This document shows positions 1 to 8,400 of a stretch of 17,354 nt of DNA, piece after piece. This DNA comes from an uncultured Planctomycetaceae bacterium. GTDB taxonomy: Bacteria > Planctomycetota > Planctomycetia > Planctomycetales > Planctomycetaceae. The stretch is taken from NCBI GenBank assembly GCA_903921605.1, contig CAIXQV010000186.1:1-17354 (forward strand), written 5' to 3'. The notes beneath the pieces were generated by a model, which worked only from the letters and a program-made list of their open reading frames with translations, ran no database searches and was not told the origin of the DNA. Each line of letters begins with the position of its first letter. The first letter of the stretch is position 1. A program made the translations under genes and the position numbers.

Positions 1-107
1 ACGGCCATCTCGGTGACGCTGGGTGCTTCAAGTGTGACCCAAAGCCCGAAGACAGTTTCGTCGGCAGCCAGTTTTTTTCGCAGAGCCTGAATCGCGGTCG
101 TTTTCAT
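1..107 (-). CDS. HpcH/HpaI-family aldolase, N-terminal fragment (cut by window edge)
   Basis: Only the first 35 codons are in the window, starting at an ATG at 107-105 on the minus strand. The peptide begins MKTTAIQALRKKLAADETVF and continues FGLWVTLEAPSVTEMAV. This resembles the N-terminus of the HpcH/HpaI aldolase family (2-keto-3-deoxy acid or 2,4-dihydroxyhept-2-enedioate type aldolases), where a G-x-W-x-x-x-x-x-P segment forms the first strand of the TIM barrel. Family enzymes are cytosolic, metal-dependent class II aldolases that release pyruvate or a related keto acid. Catalytic residues lie outside the window, so the substrate cannot be judged. The gene follows the large haem protein on the same strand after 150 bases that contain a structured repeat. 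No clear Shine-Dalgarno sequence precedes the start. The family call rests on a short stretch recognised from memory. Confidence 0.7.
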   Translation of the reverse strand, partial: MKTTAIQALRKKLAADETVFGLWVTLEAPSVTEMA

Positions 108-176
108 GAGGAATCCCGGGGCATCGCAAATGGGACAGGCATCGATCCAGCGTGGTGCTGGGCCTGACCCAAAAAC

Positions 177-232
177 GTAGGTTGGACATTCTTGTCCGAC
201 AAAACTGCGACGGGCAGGAATGCCCATCCTAC
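177..232. repeat. 56-base structured intergenic element (outer stem plus two hairpins)
   Basis: An outer stem pairs GTAGG (177-181) with CCTAC (228-232). Inside it are two perfect 5-bp hairpins with 4-base loops: GGACA-TTCT-TGTCC (184-197) and GGGCA-GGAA-TGCCC (212-225). The result is a three-way-junction shape that can form on either strand. It lies between two minus-strand genes. The pattern resembles short dispersed intergenic repeats I associate with planctomycete genomes. That is recollection, and only one copy is seen in this window. It could affect mRNA stability or termination, or be a non-autonomous mobile element. Confidence 0.6.
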
Positions 233-257
233 CTCAAAATGGAGACGTGACGAAGCA

Positions 258-3200
258 CTAATTCACCAACTCCGCGTTGCCGCCACCGTCGCTGTTCAGC
301 AATTCCAGCTGCACGGGTTCAGAACGCTTTCCGGCATCGATTGTCAGCACAACCGTGTGCAGGCCGGCAGTCAGTTCCGGTGAGAACTCCGTAACCGGAT
401 CCATCGGAAGTCCGTCAACTCGCACTTCTGTACCTGCTACGGAATTCAAACGAAACGCGATGCGGCCCGGAGTCGTGACATTAATCGTGAAGCGTGCAAA
501 TCCGACGTTGACTTCGCGAGCCCTCATTGTGGGCATGACCTCAAGTGGCAGCACACCAGCGACGGTTGTGTAGCGCGGATTCCAGGTGATATCCGAAGCG
601 CTGATGGCGTGACTAAAGCTGGTTCGATTCAGCTGAAAATAGGCTTCATTTGTCGGCATCATCACCTGCCAGCTTCGCACAAGTCGCTGCTTCGACAGAG
701 TATACTCCGAGGTTCGCCCGAGTTCTGAAAGGAAGCGAACGACCGCCGCGATCTCATCATCTGTCAGACTGTCCACGAGTCCTTCCGGCATCAGCGAGAC
801 ACCCTGAGACTGTTCTTCAATCTGATCCACAGGAACTTCAACGACTTTGTTCTCGGCAGTTCGAAGCGTCAATGTCTTTTCTGACTTCTGAATCTGAACA
901 CCTGCGACGACCTGGCCATCCACTGTCGCGACCACTGTCGTGTGATAGTTTTCTTTGACTTTGGCATTCGGATTGAGCAAAGACTCCAACAGATAATCCG
1001 GCTGAGCACTCGCACCGAGACTGATCATGTCGGGACCAACCATGCCGCCAGCTCCGCCAATCGCATGGCACTTCAGACATCCCAGTTGCTCATTGCGATA
1101 GATTCGCTCGCCCTCTGACGCTTTCGCTGAAGAAGCGGCCTTTGCCAGAATTGCGGCACGCTCTTCCGCAGTCAGCGATTTGCGGCTGGTAATCTTTCCT
1201 GCCGTCTTCAGAGCATTCTCAAGATCTGCGTCGGTGCGGCCGGATTCACGAAGTACTCGGAGAATATCGCGAGCGACTTCTGTTCGCAGTTCTTTGCCTG
1301 CGAGTGCAGCGGTCAACAACTTCGGCCCTTGCTTTTCGTTCAGAATCGCGCGAGCAATCCCGACCGATGAGGCACCCTCGGGAAGAGTTGTTGCCAGGCT
1401 GACGACAAGCGGAGCCGCCTTTTCCGGACGGACCACCGCAAGACGTTCGATAGCCAGTCCACGAATCTCGACGGCACTTTTTTCATCACCGGCAACCTGC
1501 TCCAGCAGAACCAACAAGGAATCATCCTGACTGTCAGCAATGCCAGCAAACGCAGCAGACCGATCGGCGGCATCCGCTTCAGGATTCAAGGCCCATTCCT
1601 GGAGCTGTGACTTCAAACTGTTCAATTTCCACTGACCGATCGCCTGCAGGGCCGCTCTTCGCAACAACGTGTCGTCAGACTTTGGCAATGACGCCAGAGC
1701 ATCGGCATTGACTGCGGGAACCATCTTTCTTGTCATCGAAATCGTCAGCAACGTCTGCAGCGTAGCGCCGTCCTTGTGCGTAGCGGCCTGAGTTGCCAGT
1801 TGGCCCATCTGTTCCGGATTGGCGCTATAGCAGATCAAAGGAACCAGACCGGCTCGCTTCTCTGCGGTCACATTGTCGGCGTACAGATCTTTCATCAGCA
1901 CATCAACAGGAGCACCGCTGCCCAGAGCTGAAAACCCATAGGCGATCTGTCCGGCGTCGTTGTTGAAGTTCATTTCGCCACGTTCGAACGCCGGGCGCCA
2001 TTGAGGAGCCAGTTCTTTTGTGGTCAACCACATGGCATAATCGATGAACGTATCAACTGGTTGACGCAAGGGCATCAGAGCCGTCTCGACAAGCTTTGGA
2101 TCGCGGAACTCGGCCACCATCTTCGCAGTTTCGGAATTGGCTTCTCCAAACGCAGAACCATCAGCAATCTGCCGTTCAGAGTCTTCGAGTGGTGAAAACG
2201 AGAGGGCTCGAATGGCTTCCAGACGAACTCGCGGATGTCCATCCTGCACAGCCTTTGTCAGCAGTTCGCGGGAGTTCGGCATCAGGTATTTCCAATGACT
2301 CAGAACTCGCACCGCTGCCGCTCGAATTCGCCCGTCGTCACTCTTCAGCAACGTCTCAAGCAATTGCGGCTGCACCGAACGGGCCGTCTGGAAACACCAG
2401 ACGGCCTCGAGCAGCACATGATCGCGTTCTGCGTCTGACAACTTGACAGATTTCAGCCACGCTTCCAGTTCAGTTGCAATGGCCGGCCCACGCTGCCGAA
2501 GAATCTGCTTGGCGGATTGACGTTCGACGCCGTCGTCTGATCGCAGAGCTTCGAACAACTCTGCATTTGTCCGAGTCGACACGGGCTTAAATTCACGCTT
2601 CGGCGCGCCCTTCCAGGTGATTCGCCAGATGCGGCCGTGAGTGTGGTCGCGGCGTTCATCACGGAAATCCACTTCGCCGTGTTGAATGATCGGGTTGTAC
2701 CAGTCCGCAACATAAATGGCTCCGTCAGGTCCAACTTTGACGTCGATCGGACGAAACGCCACGTGATCCGACCAGATGACTTCCTGCTGTTCACGAGATA
2801 CGTAGCCGGAGTTTTCTTCCGTCAGAGCGAAGCGTACGACGCGGTGACCGCGGAAGTCATTTGTGATTGCACAACCCTGCCAGTCAGGCGGCAGCATCGG
2901 AGTTTCGATCAGTTCCAGGCCGCAATGTTTCGGGCTGCCGGGATTCAGACCTTTGACAAGTCGCTCAGCATCAGCCGCGGTGAAGTAGTAGGCTCCGGGA
3001 ATCACATAATTGATCCCCTCGCCGCCAGCACCGTCAGTGGCAAACGACTGACCGAAGCGATCGTAATGATGTCCCCATGTATTCACGAGCCCTCGCATGA
3101 AGACGCCCAGTTCGAGCGTTTCAGGGCGAAACTGCCAGATGCCGCCAGCGTTCAGTCGACGCACGCCCCAGGGAGTTTCGACGTGACTGTGAATGTAGAT

Positions 3201-3764
3201 CGACTGATTGAAGTACAGAAATCCGTCATAACCCCAGCGGAGCGTATGCAGAATGTGGTGAGTGTCTTCTGTGCCAAAGCCGGACAACATGACCTTCTTT
3301 GAATCGGCCTTCAGGTCTCCGTCATGATCTTTGAAATGCAGCAACTCTGTGCTGTTTGCAACCCACGCGCCACCGTCACCCGGAGCGATCCCGGTTGGGA
3401 TCAGCAGTCCCTCTGCGAACACATGAGTCTTGTCTGCCACGCCGTCATGATCAAGGTCTTCCACAACGACAACGCGATCGGTCGCCGGAGCCCCAGGCAC
3501 AATCTGTGGATAAACCTCTGAGCTGGCGATCCAGAGACGACCGTCTTCGTCAAAGTTCATCTGGATTGGTTTTGCGATCGTGGGATCTGAGGCGAACAGA
3601 TTAACTTCAAAGCCTTCAGGGACTTTAAAGGTGGCCTTTTCCAGCTCAGGATCCGGAGCTGGAATATCCTTCAGTGTCGGGACCTGTGCGAGGACAGAGG
3701 CCGAGGAACTGGCGATCGCGAAAAAGCTCAAACTGACCAAAAGGTTGCGAACGTGGGGATTCAT
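258..3764 (-). CDS. Secreted PVC-type haem-binding protein with beta-propeller and HEAT-like repeats
   Basis: This 1168-residue protein has a signal peptide (about 1-27, ending SVLAQ). Residues about 45-385 form a propeller-like region of the 'putative membrane-bound dehydrogenase' type (TIGR02604-like), with Asp-rich loops DLDHDGVAD (103-111) and DHDGDLKAD (146-154) that look like calcium sites. Helical HEAT-like repeats occupy about 400-860. A c-type haem motif C896-L-K-C899-H900 follows, in a segment typical of the planctomycete/Verrucomicrobia haem domain (TIGR02603-like). The last 150 residues look like a beta-rich, possibly carbohydrate-binding domain. Such proteins are expected outside the cytoplasmic membrane and are thought to take part in oxidation of sugars or polysaccharides, but substrates are mostly unproven. 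Only one CxxCH is present. The ATG at 3764 precedes the signal peptide directly and has no Shine-Dalgarno sequence. It is the third gene of a minus-strand run after the VOC and ACT genes. Confidence 0.88.
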   Translation of the reverse strand: MNPHVRNLLVSLSFFAIASSSASVLAQVPTLKDIPAPDPELEKATFKVPEGFEVNLFASDPTIAKPIQMNFDEDGRLWIASSEVYPQIVPGAPATDRVVVVEDLDHDGVADKTHVFAEGLLIPTGIAPGDGGAWVANSTELLHFKDHDGDLKADSKKVMLSGFGTEDTHHILHTLRWGYDGFLYFNQSIYIHSHVETPWGVRRLNAGGIWQFRPETLELGVFMRGLVNTWGHHYDRFGQSFATDGAGGEGINYVIPGAYYFTAADAERLVKGLNPGSPKHCGLELIETPMLPPDWQGCAITNDFRGHRVVRFALTEENSGYVSREQQEVIWSDHVAFRPIDVKVGPDGAIYVADWYNPIIQHGEVDFRDERRDHTHGRIWRITWKGAPKREFKPVSTRTNAELFEALRSDDGVERQSAKQILRQRGPAIATELEAWLKSVKLSDAERDHVLLEAVWCFQTARSVQPQLLETLLKSDDGRIRAAAVRVLSHWKYLMPNSRELLTKAVQDGHPRVRLEAIRALSFSPLEDSERQIADGSAFGEANSETAKMVAEFRDPKLVETALMPLRQPVDTFIDYAMWLTTKELAPQWRPAFERGEMNFNNDAGQIAYGFSALGSGAPVDVLMKDLYADNVTAEKRAGLVPLICYSANPEQMGQLATQAATHKDGATLQTLLTISMTRKMVPAVNADALASLPKSDDTLLRRAALQAIGQWKLNSLKSQLQEWALNPEADAADRSAAFAGIADSQDDSLLVLLEQVAGDEKSAVEIRGLAIERLAVVRPEKAAPLVVSLATTLPEGASSVGIARAILNEKQGPKLLTAALAGKELRTEVARDILRVLRESGRTDADLENALKTAGKITSRKSLTAEERAAILAKAASSAKASEGERIYRNEQLGCLKCHAIGGAGGMVGPDMISLGASAQPDYLLESLLNPNAKVKENYHTTVVATVDGQVVAGVQIQKSEKTLTLRTAENKVVEVPVDQIEEQSQGVSLMPEGLVDSLTDDEIAAVVRFLSELGRTSEYTLSKQRLVRSWQVMMPTNEAYFQLNRTSFSHAISASDITWNPRYTTVAGVLPLEVMPTMRAREVNVGFARFTINVTTPGRIAFRLNSVAGTEVRVDGLPMDPVTEFSPELTAGLHTVVLTIDAGKRSEPVQLELLNSDGGGNAELVN

Positions 3765-3886
3765 AGATTAATCAGTGAACGTGTCTGTGGGAGGGGAAGG
3801 TAATTTGAAGGAAGAATTCAGAGGTAAGAATTCGTACTTCGGGGATAGAGCCAATGAAAGGTTGTTCTGCGTCGGTCGGGGCAACG

Positions 3887-4423
3887 CTATTCCCCAAACT
3901 CTCGCAGATCAGCCGTGATTTCGAATTCCTGACCGGCACTTTCCAGTTCTTTCAGAATACTCTCTACAGTAGAGTCCTGGGGAACAGCAAGCTTCAGAAC
4001 CATTTCGAAGGCATGTCCCTCTTCCGTTCTGACGGCATGCATACCGGTGATGTCGATGCCCTTCATGGACATCATTTGACTCAGTCGACGCAAGGCACCC
4101 GGCTGATTTCGACCGCCGACTCGCAGACGAAACGAACGAGTCCCCGCATGTGCCGCATTGTGGGCCGTTAGTTGGACTGATGCATCGCGAATTGCCATGT
4201 CGATCCCGAACGGTCGGCAGGCGTCCTGCAGATGATCGCGGACGACCGACGGATCCATGGAGTCCGGGAACTCGGCCGAGAAAATCATGGTGAAGAATCC
4301 ACGAACCACTGTCTGGCTGGCTTCTCGAAGATCACCACCAAGTTCTGACATGGCTTTGGTCACCGCCGCCAGAATCCCGGCGCGGTTTGCGGCAGCCATC
4401 GTAATTATCAGCTCTTTTGCCAT
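3887..4423 (-). CDS. Two-ACT-domain protein, GcvR-like
   Basis: The 178-residue product consists almost entirely of two ACT domains, residues about 4-75 and 97-170. Each begins with a strand-loop-helix of the ligand-binding type: NRAGILAAV at 13-21 and NQPGALRRL at 106-114. This is the layout of GcvR, the regulator that restrains GcvA in glycine-cleavage control in gammaproteobacteria, and of many uncharacterised ACT-ACT proteins. ACT domains usually bind amino acids at a dimer interface. No GcvA-like partner is in the window, so a glycine-cleavage role is only a family-based guess. The ATG at 4423 is chosen because CGGAG lies 8 bases upstream. A TTG six bases earlier would sit too close to that site. 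The gene is 87 bases downstream of the VOC gene and 122 bases upstream of the large haem protein, all on one strand. Confidence 0.82.
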   Translation of the reverse strand: MAKELIITMAAANRAGILAAVTKAMSELGGDLREASQTVVRGFFTMIFSAEFPDSMDPSVVRDHLQDACRPFGIDMAIRDASVQLTAHNAAHAGTRSFRLRVGGRNQPGALRRLSQMMSMKGIDITGMHAVRTEEGHAFEMVLKLAVPQDSTVESILKELESAGQEFEITADLREFGE

Positions 4424-4431
4424 GAACAAGG

Positions 4432-4436
4432 CTCCG
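4432..4436 (-). promoter_or_regulatory. Shine-Dalgarno site of the ACT-domain gene
   Basis: CGGAG on the minus strand ends 8 bases before the ATG at 4423. It decides the start against the in-frame TTG at 4429. Clear sites like this are the exception in this window. Confidence 0.6.
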
Positions 4437-4510
4437 AGACAAAGTCAGGTTTCTGGAGGGAACGAAGATTTATCGACCCGGCTTGGGATTCGTATCTGAA
4501 CGTTTGGGTT

Positions 4511-4918
4511 TCACGGACCGCTGGACAATTCAACAACATGGTGATCTGGGTCGGTCAGAAACACCTGTACGGCTCCATCCGGACGAAGCTTGGCGTCGTC
4601 CAGAAGAGTTATCCCAAGGGACTTGAGTTTCTCCGCCGACGCTCGAGCATCTTCGACTTGAAACGCAAAATGATGATTACGACTGGACCGGACAAGAACT
4701 TCCACAGGATATCCGGCCGGTCCGCTTTTATCATGCTCTTTGATCAGATGAATGAGAGTAGTTCCCGCCCGAAACCACGCTCCGTCGAAACTGAACGCCG
4801 GTCGGGGCACTTCCTCCATCCCCAGCAGTCCCACATAGAACTGCCGACTGGCTTCGACATCACGAACCACAAGAGTAACGTGGTCGATCTGTTTGACCTG
4901 AACTGGAGACGCCGACAC
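4511..4918 (-). CDS. VOC-superfamily protein (glyoxalase/dioxygenase fold), GTG start
   Basis: This 135-residue protein has the paired beta-alpha-beta-beta-beta modules of the vicinal oxygen chelate fold. The first module starts at IDHVTLVVRD (11-20) and the second at NHHFAFQVED (81-90). Likely metal ligands are H13, H83 and E130, with H57 at the position often held by Gln or Glu. The segment LTDPDHHVVEL (121-131) is the usual C-terminal signature. VOC proteins include glyoxalase I, methylmalonyl-CoA epimerase, ring-cleaving dioxygenases and fosfomycin-resistance enzymes; nothing here selects among them. The start is GTG (4918-4916), supported by AGAGG 7 bases upstream and by good alignment of the first strand. 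The gene is the first of the minus-strand run and is divergent from the SNF2 gene across 526 bases. Confidence 0.82.
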   Translation of the reverse strand: MSASPVQVKQIDHVTLVVRDVEASRQFYVGLLGMEEVPRPAFSFDGAWFRAGTTLIHLIKEHDKSGPAGYPVEVLVRSSRNHHFAFQVEDARASAEKLKSLGITLLDDAKLRPDGAVQVFLTDPDHHVVELSSGP

Positions 4919-4925
4919 AGCAAAA

Positions 4926-4930
4926 CCTCT
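4926..4930 (-). promoter_or_regulatory. Shine-Dalgarno site supporting the VOC gene's GTG start
   Basis: AGAGG on the minus strand lies 7 bases before the GTG codon at 4918, a near-ideal spacing. It is the main reason to accept a GTG rather than search for an ATG. Confidence 0.6.
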
Positions 4931-5391
4931 ATAAGAATCTCATCAGCGGAACACGATGGATAGCGACAACAGGAGTACACATGCCGACCTGAAAGCCAGA
5001 CCTCATATCCTGACTGGCAGATTATTCCCGGGTTTGATGTGGCGATCGGCCATTCATCCCCATGGATAGCATTTCTCAGAATCCTTCAAAGAAACCCTGT
5101 ATTCTTGCGGGTGAGGGCTGCCGACACAATCAACGCACGCCATTCTCTCCGTAGGGGTTCTCAGGTATCGCCGAATTCCTACAGTCTCTGCGAATTCGCC
5201 AGGCTGTTCTGGTCAAGAGACCCCCTTTTCGATTACCCTTCCCGATCCGCTGCGCCGAGGGCGCAAAATGGGCTGGTGGGATAGGGACGTCTCTGGCCCA
5301 GCCACCGTTTGTCACGCTGTCGCGCGGAATGTGCAGTTCATTGCGGATCTTTTGAACTCCGCAGGGATGCGGTTAACCACCTGACTGATGC

Positions 5392-5415
5392 CGAAAACTT
5401 CCTCGGAAGTTTTCG
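5392..5415. promoter_or_regulatory. 24-base palindrome upstream of the SNF2 gene
   Basis: CGAAAACTTCC (5392-5402) is followed by TC and then its exact reverse complement GGAAGTTTTCG (5405-5415). The right arm ends 29 bases before the ATG at 5445. It could be an operator bound by a dimeric regulator, or an RNA hairpin with a CTCG-type loop in the leader. There is no following T-run, so simple termination is unlikely. Confidence 0.5.
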
Positions 5416-5444
5416 CGTTAAACTGATCGACTGAACCTGAAGTT

Positions 5445-8400
5445 ATGACGCTTGCGGAGCTATTGCAGAATCGATTTCGAGCAGACCTGAGGCATCGCGG
5501 AGCAGCCTACATTGAGGCTGAACGCATGACTCTTGTTCGAGTCACTCCTGAAAACATCTTTGGAATCGTGCAGGACGGTGCTGAGTTTCAGACTCAGCTG
5601 CGTTATCAGCCTGATGACGTCGTGATGTTTTGCACCTGTGAACAATACGCCAAGAGTAAGGTCTGCAAGCATTTGTGGGCTACGATCCTGGCGGCTGACA
5701 GCGGTGGATACATCAGTTCCACTTTGCGTCCGGGACGTATCGCTCCGTTCGTAGCGCCCAACGCCTATCAGCCCATTACGATGGATGATATCGAACCGGG
5801 TGGCGTGGACCCCGACGGCGATGCGCGAACTCCGCGTGGCAAGCCAAAAGTAAAGACAGCTCCAGTCCAGCGTACGTTGCGACCATGGGAAGCGCGGCTG
5901 GTTGAGCTGAAGGACAATATGGATGTCTCTCCGGACGGACGTACCAAGTCCGATCCCGAAGAGCGTCAAATCTTTTACGAAGTGGACCTTGAGGCCAGCA
6001 AAGAAGCCGGCAAGCTGGTGATTCAGGCCTCACAACGTCAGCGTCGAGCAGGCGGACAGTGGGGGAAAATCAAACCTCTCAAAGTTCGCCCGGGTGAACT
6101 TGATCATATCGAACACGAAGACGATCGCACGTTCCTGTCTTACCTGGCGGGAGCAATCCCTGAACGTAACAACTGGACGACGCAGCAGGCTGAACTGCGC
6201 ACCTCTGCGCATCGCTTTTATGTTCCGTTTGAATTGGGACAACTGGTTCTGCCCGACATGTGTCGCAGCCGTCGTCTCAGAATTCTGGGCAGTGACGAAG
6301 CGGGCGAGCAACTGCTGAGCTGGGATGAACTCGATCCCTGGGAACTGACAATTCGAGTTCGTCGCGACACGGAATCTGAAGGCTGGAAGGTGGCTGGCCT
6401 GCTGATTCGTGGCGAAGAAGTCATGGAGTTGGCCGACGTACCTTTGGTTGTTCCCGGCGGATTTGTTGTCAGCAGCGATTCGATTGGACTGCTTCGCGAT
6501 TTCGGAGCTCCGGAATGGATGCGGATGCTGGCCACTGGCGGAGCATTGCACATTCCGGAAGCCGATCAGCACGACTTCGTCGATCGACTGCTGGATATCC
6601 CGTCGCTGCCCCGACTGGATCTGCCGAAGGAACTGCAGCTCGAAGAGATTCGAACAATTCCTTCTCCGATACTGAAAATTACTTCGCCACCAATGAATCG
6701 CTGGAGAAACGATTCGCTGACGGCAGAAGTGATCTTCGATTATCTCGGCACGCCGGTTTCCGGCAGCAGTGCTCGCTGGGCTGTTGTGCAGCGTGAAGCC
6801 AGCCGTTGTATTATTCGAGACCGTCAGTTCGAAGGCCAATGCTGGGAGAAGCTGCGTCAGGCTGGATTCCGTCGGCGTTTGGGAGATCTCAAGCAACAGA
6901 TCAACGTCGAAATCGCCCGCCGCGATCTCGGTCGCGCCGTGAGGGAACTGGTTGATCACAACTGGGCCGTGTTCGCCGATGGCAGCAAGGTTCGTCAGGC
7001 CGGTGGGCTGCGGTTCCGCGTTTCTTCTGATGTTGACTGGTTCGACGTACATACCGATGTGGACTTCGAAGGTCGCTCGGTGTCGTTCCCTGAGCTTCTG
7101 CGAGCACTCGAGCGAGGTGATTCGACCGTTCGTCTGGATGACGGTTCGCTCGGTATTCTGCCGGAAGAGTGGCTCGAGCAGATCGGCATGATCAGTGGTC
7201 TGGGAACGGCGACTGAAGATGGACTTCGGTTCTCCACGTCTCAAGCTGCGTTGCTGGATGCATTGTTGGCTTCTCAGGACAACGTCGATACCGATGCCGG
7301 TTTCGACGCGATGCGCGAACGCTTCCGCAACTTTGCAGGGCTGGAACCTGTGATCGTTCCGGATACGTTCAAGGGCGAATTGCGAGGATACCAGCAGGAA
7401 GGTCTGGCCTGGATGAAGTTCCTCTGCGACTTCAACTTTGGCGGATGTCTTGCGGACGACATGGGTCTTGGAAAGACCGTGCAGTTTATCGCGATGCTGC
7501 TGCGACGCATGGAAGATAAACCAAACTGTCCACCTTCGCTTGTCGTTGTTCCACGGTCCTTGATTTTCAACTGGGCCAGTGAAAGCAATCGCTTTGCTCC
7601 GCACCTGAAAGTGATGGAGTACACCGGTCTTGAACGTGCTAACCTGCGAACGGAGTTTCCAAAGCATCATCTGATTCTGACGACGTATGGCACGGTTCGT
7701 CGTGACATCGCCGTGCTGAAAGAATTTGAGTTCGAATATGTGGTTCTCGACGAAGCCCAGACGATCAAGAATCCATCGTCTCAGATCGCGCGAGCATCAC
7801 GGTTGCTGAAATCCAACTTCCGTCTGGCACTCAGCGGTACGCCGATTGAAAATAACGCCGGCGACCTGTGGTCGATCTTTGAGTTTCTGAATCCCGGTAT
7901 GCTGGGTCGCAGTACTGCGTTCCGTTCGCATATCGCGGATCCGGACAGCAAAGAATCTCGCGAACTGGTAGCGAAGGGTCTCCGTCCATTTATTTTGCGT
8001 CGAACCAAGAAGCAGGTCGCGGCAGAACTTCCGGATCGTCTGGAAGAAACCATCTACTGCGATATGGAAGAAGAACAGCGTCGTCTTTACGACGAACTGC
8101 GAGTCCATTATCGCGATTCGCTGCTGGGACTCGTCCAGGAGCAGGGGCTCGCGAAGTCGCGTATGCACGTGCTCGAAGCACTGCTGCGTCTGCGTCAGGC
8201 GGCCTGCCATCCGGCACTGCTTAAACGTGGTGATGAGCAGGAAATGTACGCGAAGCTCGACTTCCTGATTCCGCATCTGCAGGAGCTGATTGCAGAGGGA
8301 CACAAGGCCCTCGTGTTTTCTCAGTTCACCAGCATGCTCAGTATCGTGCGATCGCATCTCGACAAGGAAAACATCACTTACGAATATCTCGATGGCAAAA

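Larger units (their letters stand above)
4919..5444. other. Divergent 526-base spacer without a convincing gene
   Basis: This region must hold promoters for the VOC-led minus-strand run and for the SNF2 gene, but no convincing -35/-10 pair was found on either strand. It contains several palindromes: GCGAATTCGC at 5190-5199; a hairpin TGCGCC-GAG-GGCGCA at 5251-5265; a weak hairpin TGCGGA/TCCGCA at 5342-5347 and 5358-5363; GGTTAACC at 5371-5378; and the strong palindrome at 5392-5415 listed separately. Short open frames here, such as 5039-5284 on the plus strand, start at GTG, lack a ribosome site and look non-coding. Confidence 0.5.

Noticed and set aside
2637..3302. 221-codon plus-strand open frame opposite the large haem protein
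   Set aside because: It lies fully within a well-supported coding region on the other strand and resembles no known protein.
5039..5284. 81-codon plus-strand open frame in the spacer before the SNF2 gene
   Set aside because: It has a GTG start, no ribosome site, low-complexity Arg/Ser-rich sequence and contains several palindromes.
5270..5328. Possible tRNA or GGCTGG/CCAGCC hairpin
   Set aside because: Only a 6-bp stem with no cloverleaf, no anticodon arm and no CCA-like end; not supportable as an RNA gene.
6030..7670. 546-codon open frame on the minus strand inside the SNF2 gene, with further open stretches in the same frame (5460-5969, 7797-8657)
   Set aside because: The frame is codon-aligned with the sense gene, so its stops would need sense codons TTA, CTA or TCA, which this gene rarely uses. 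The product has no recognisable domain, and the sense strand encodes an intact SNF2 protein.
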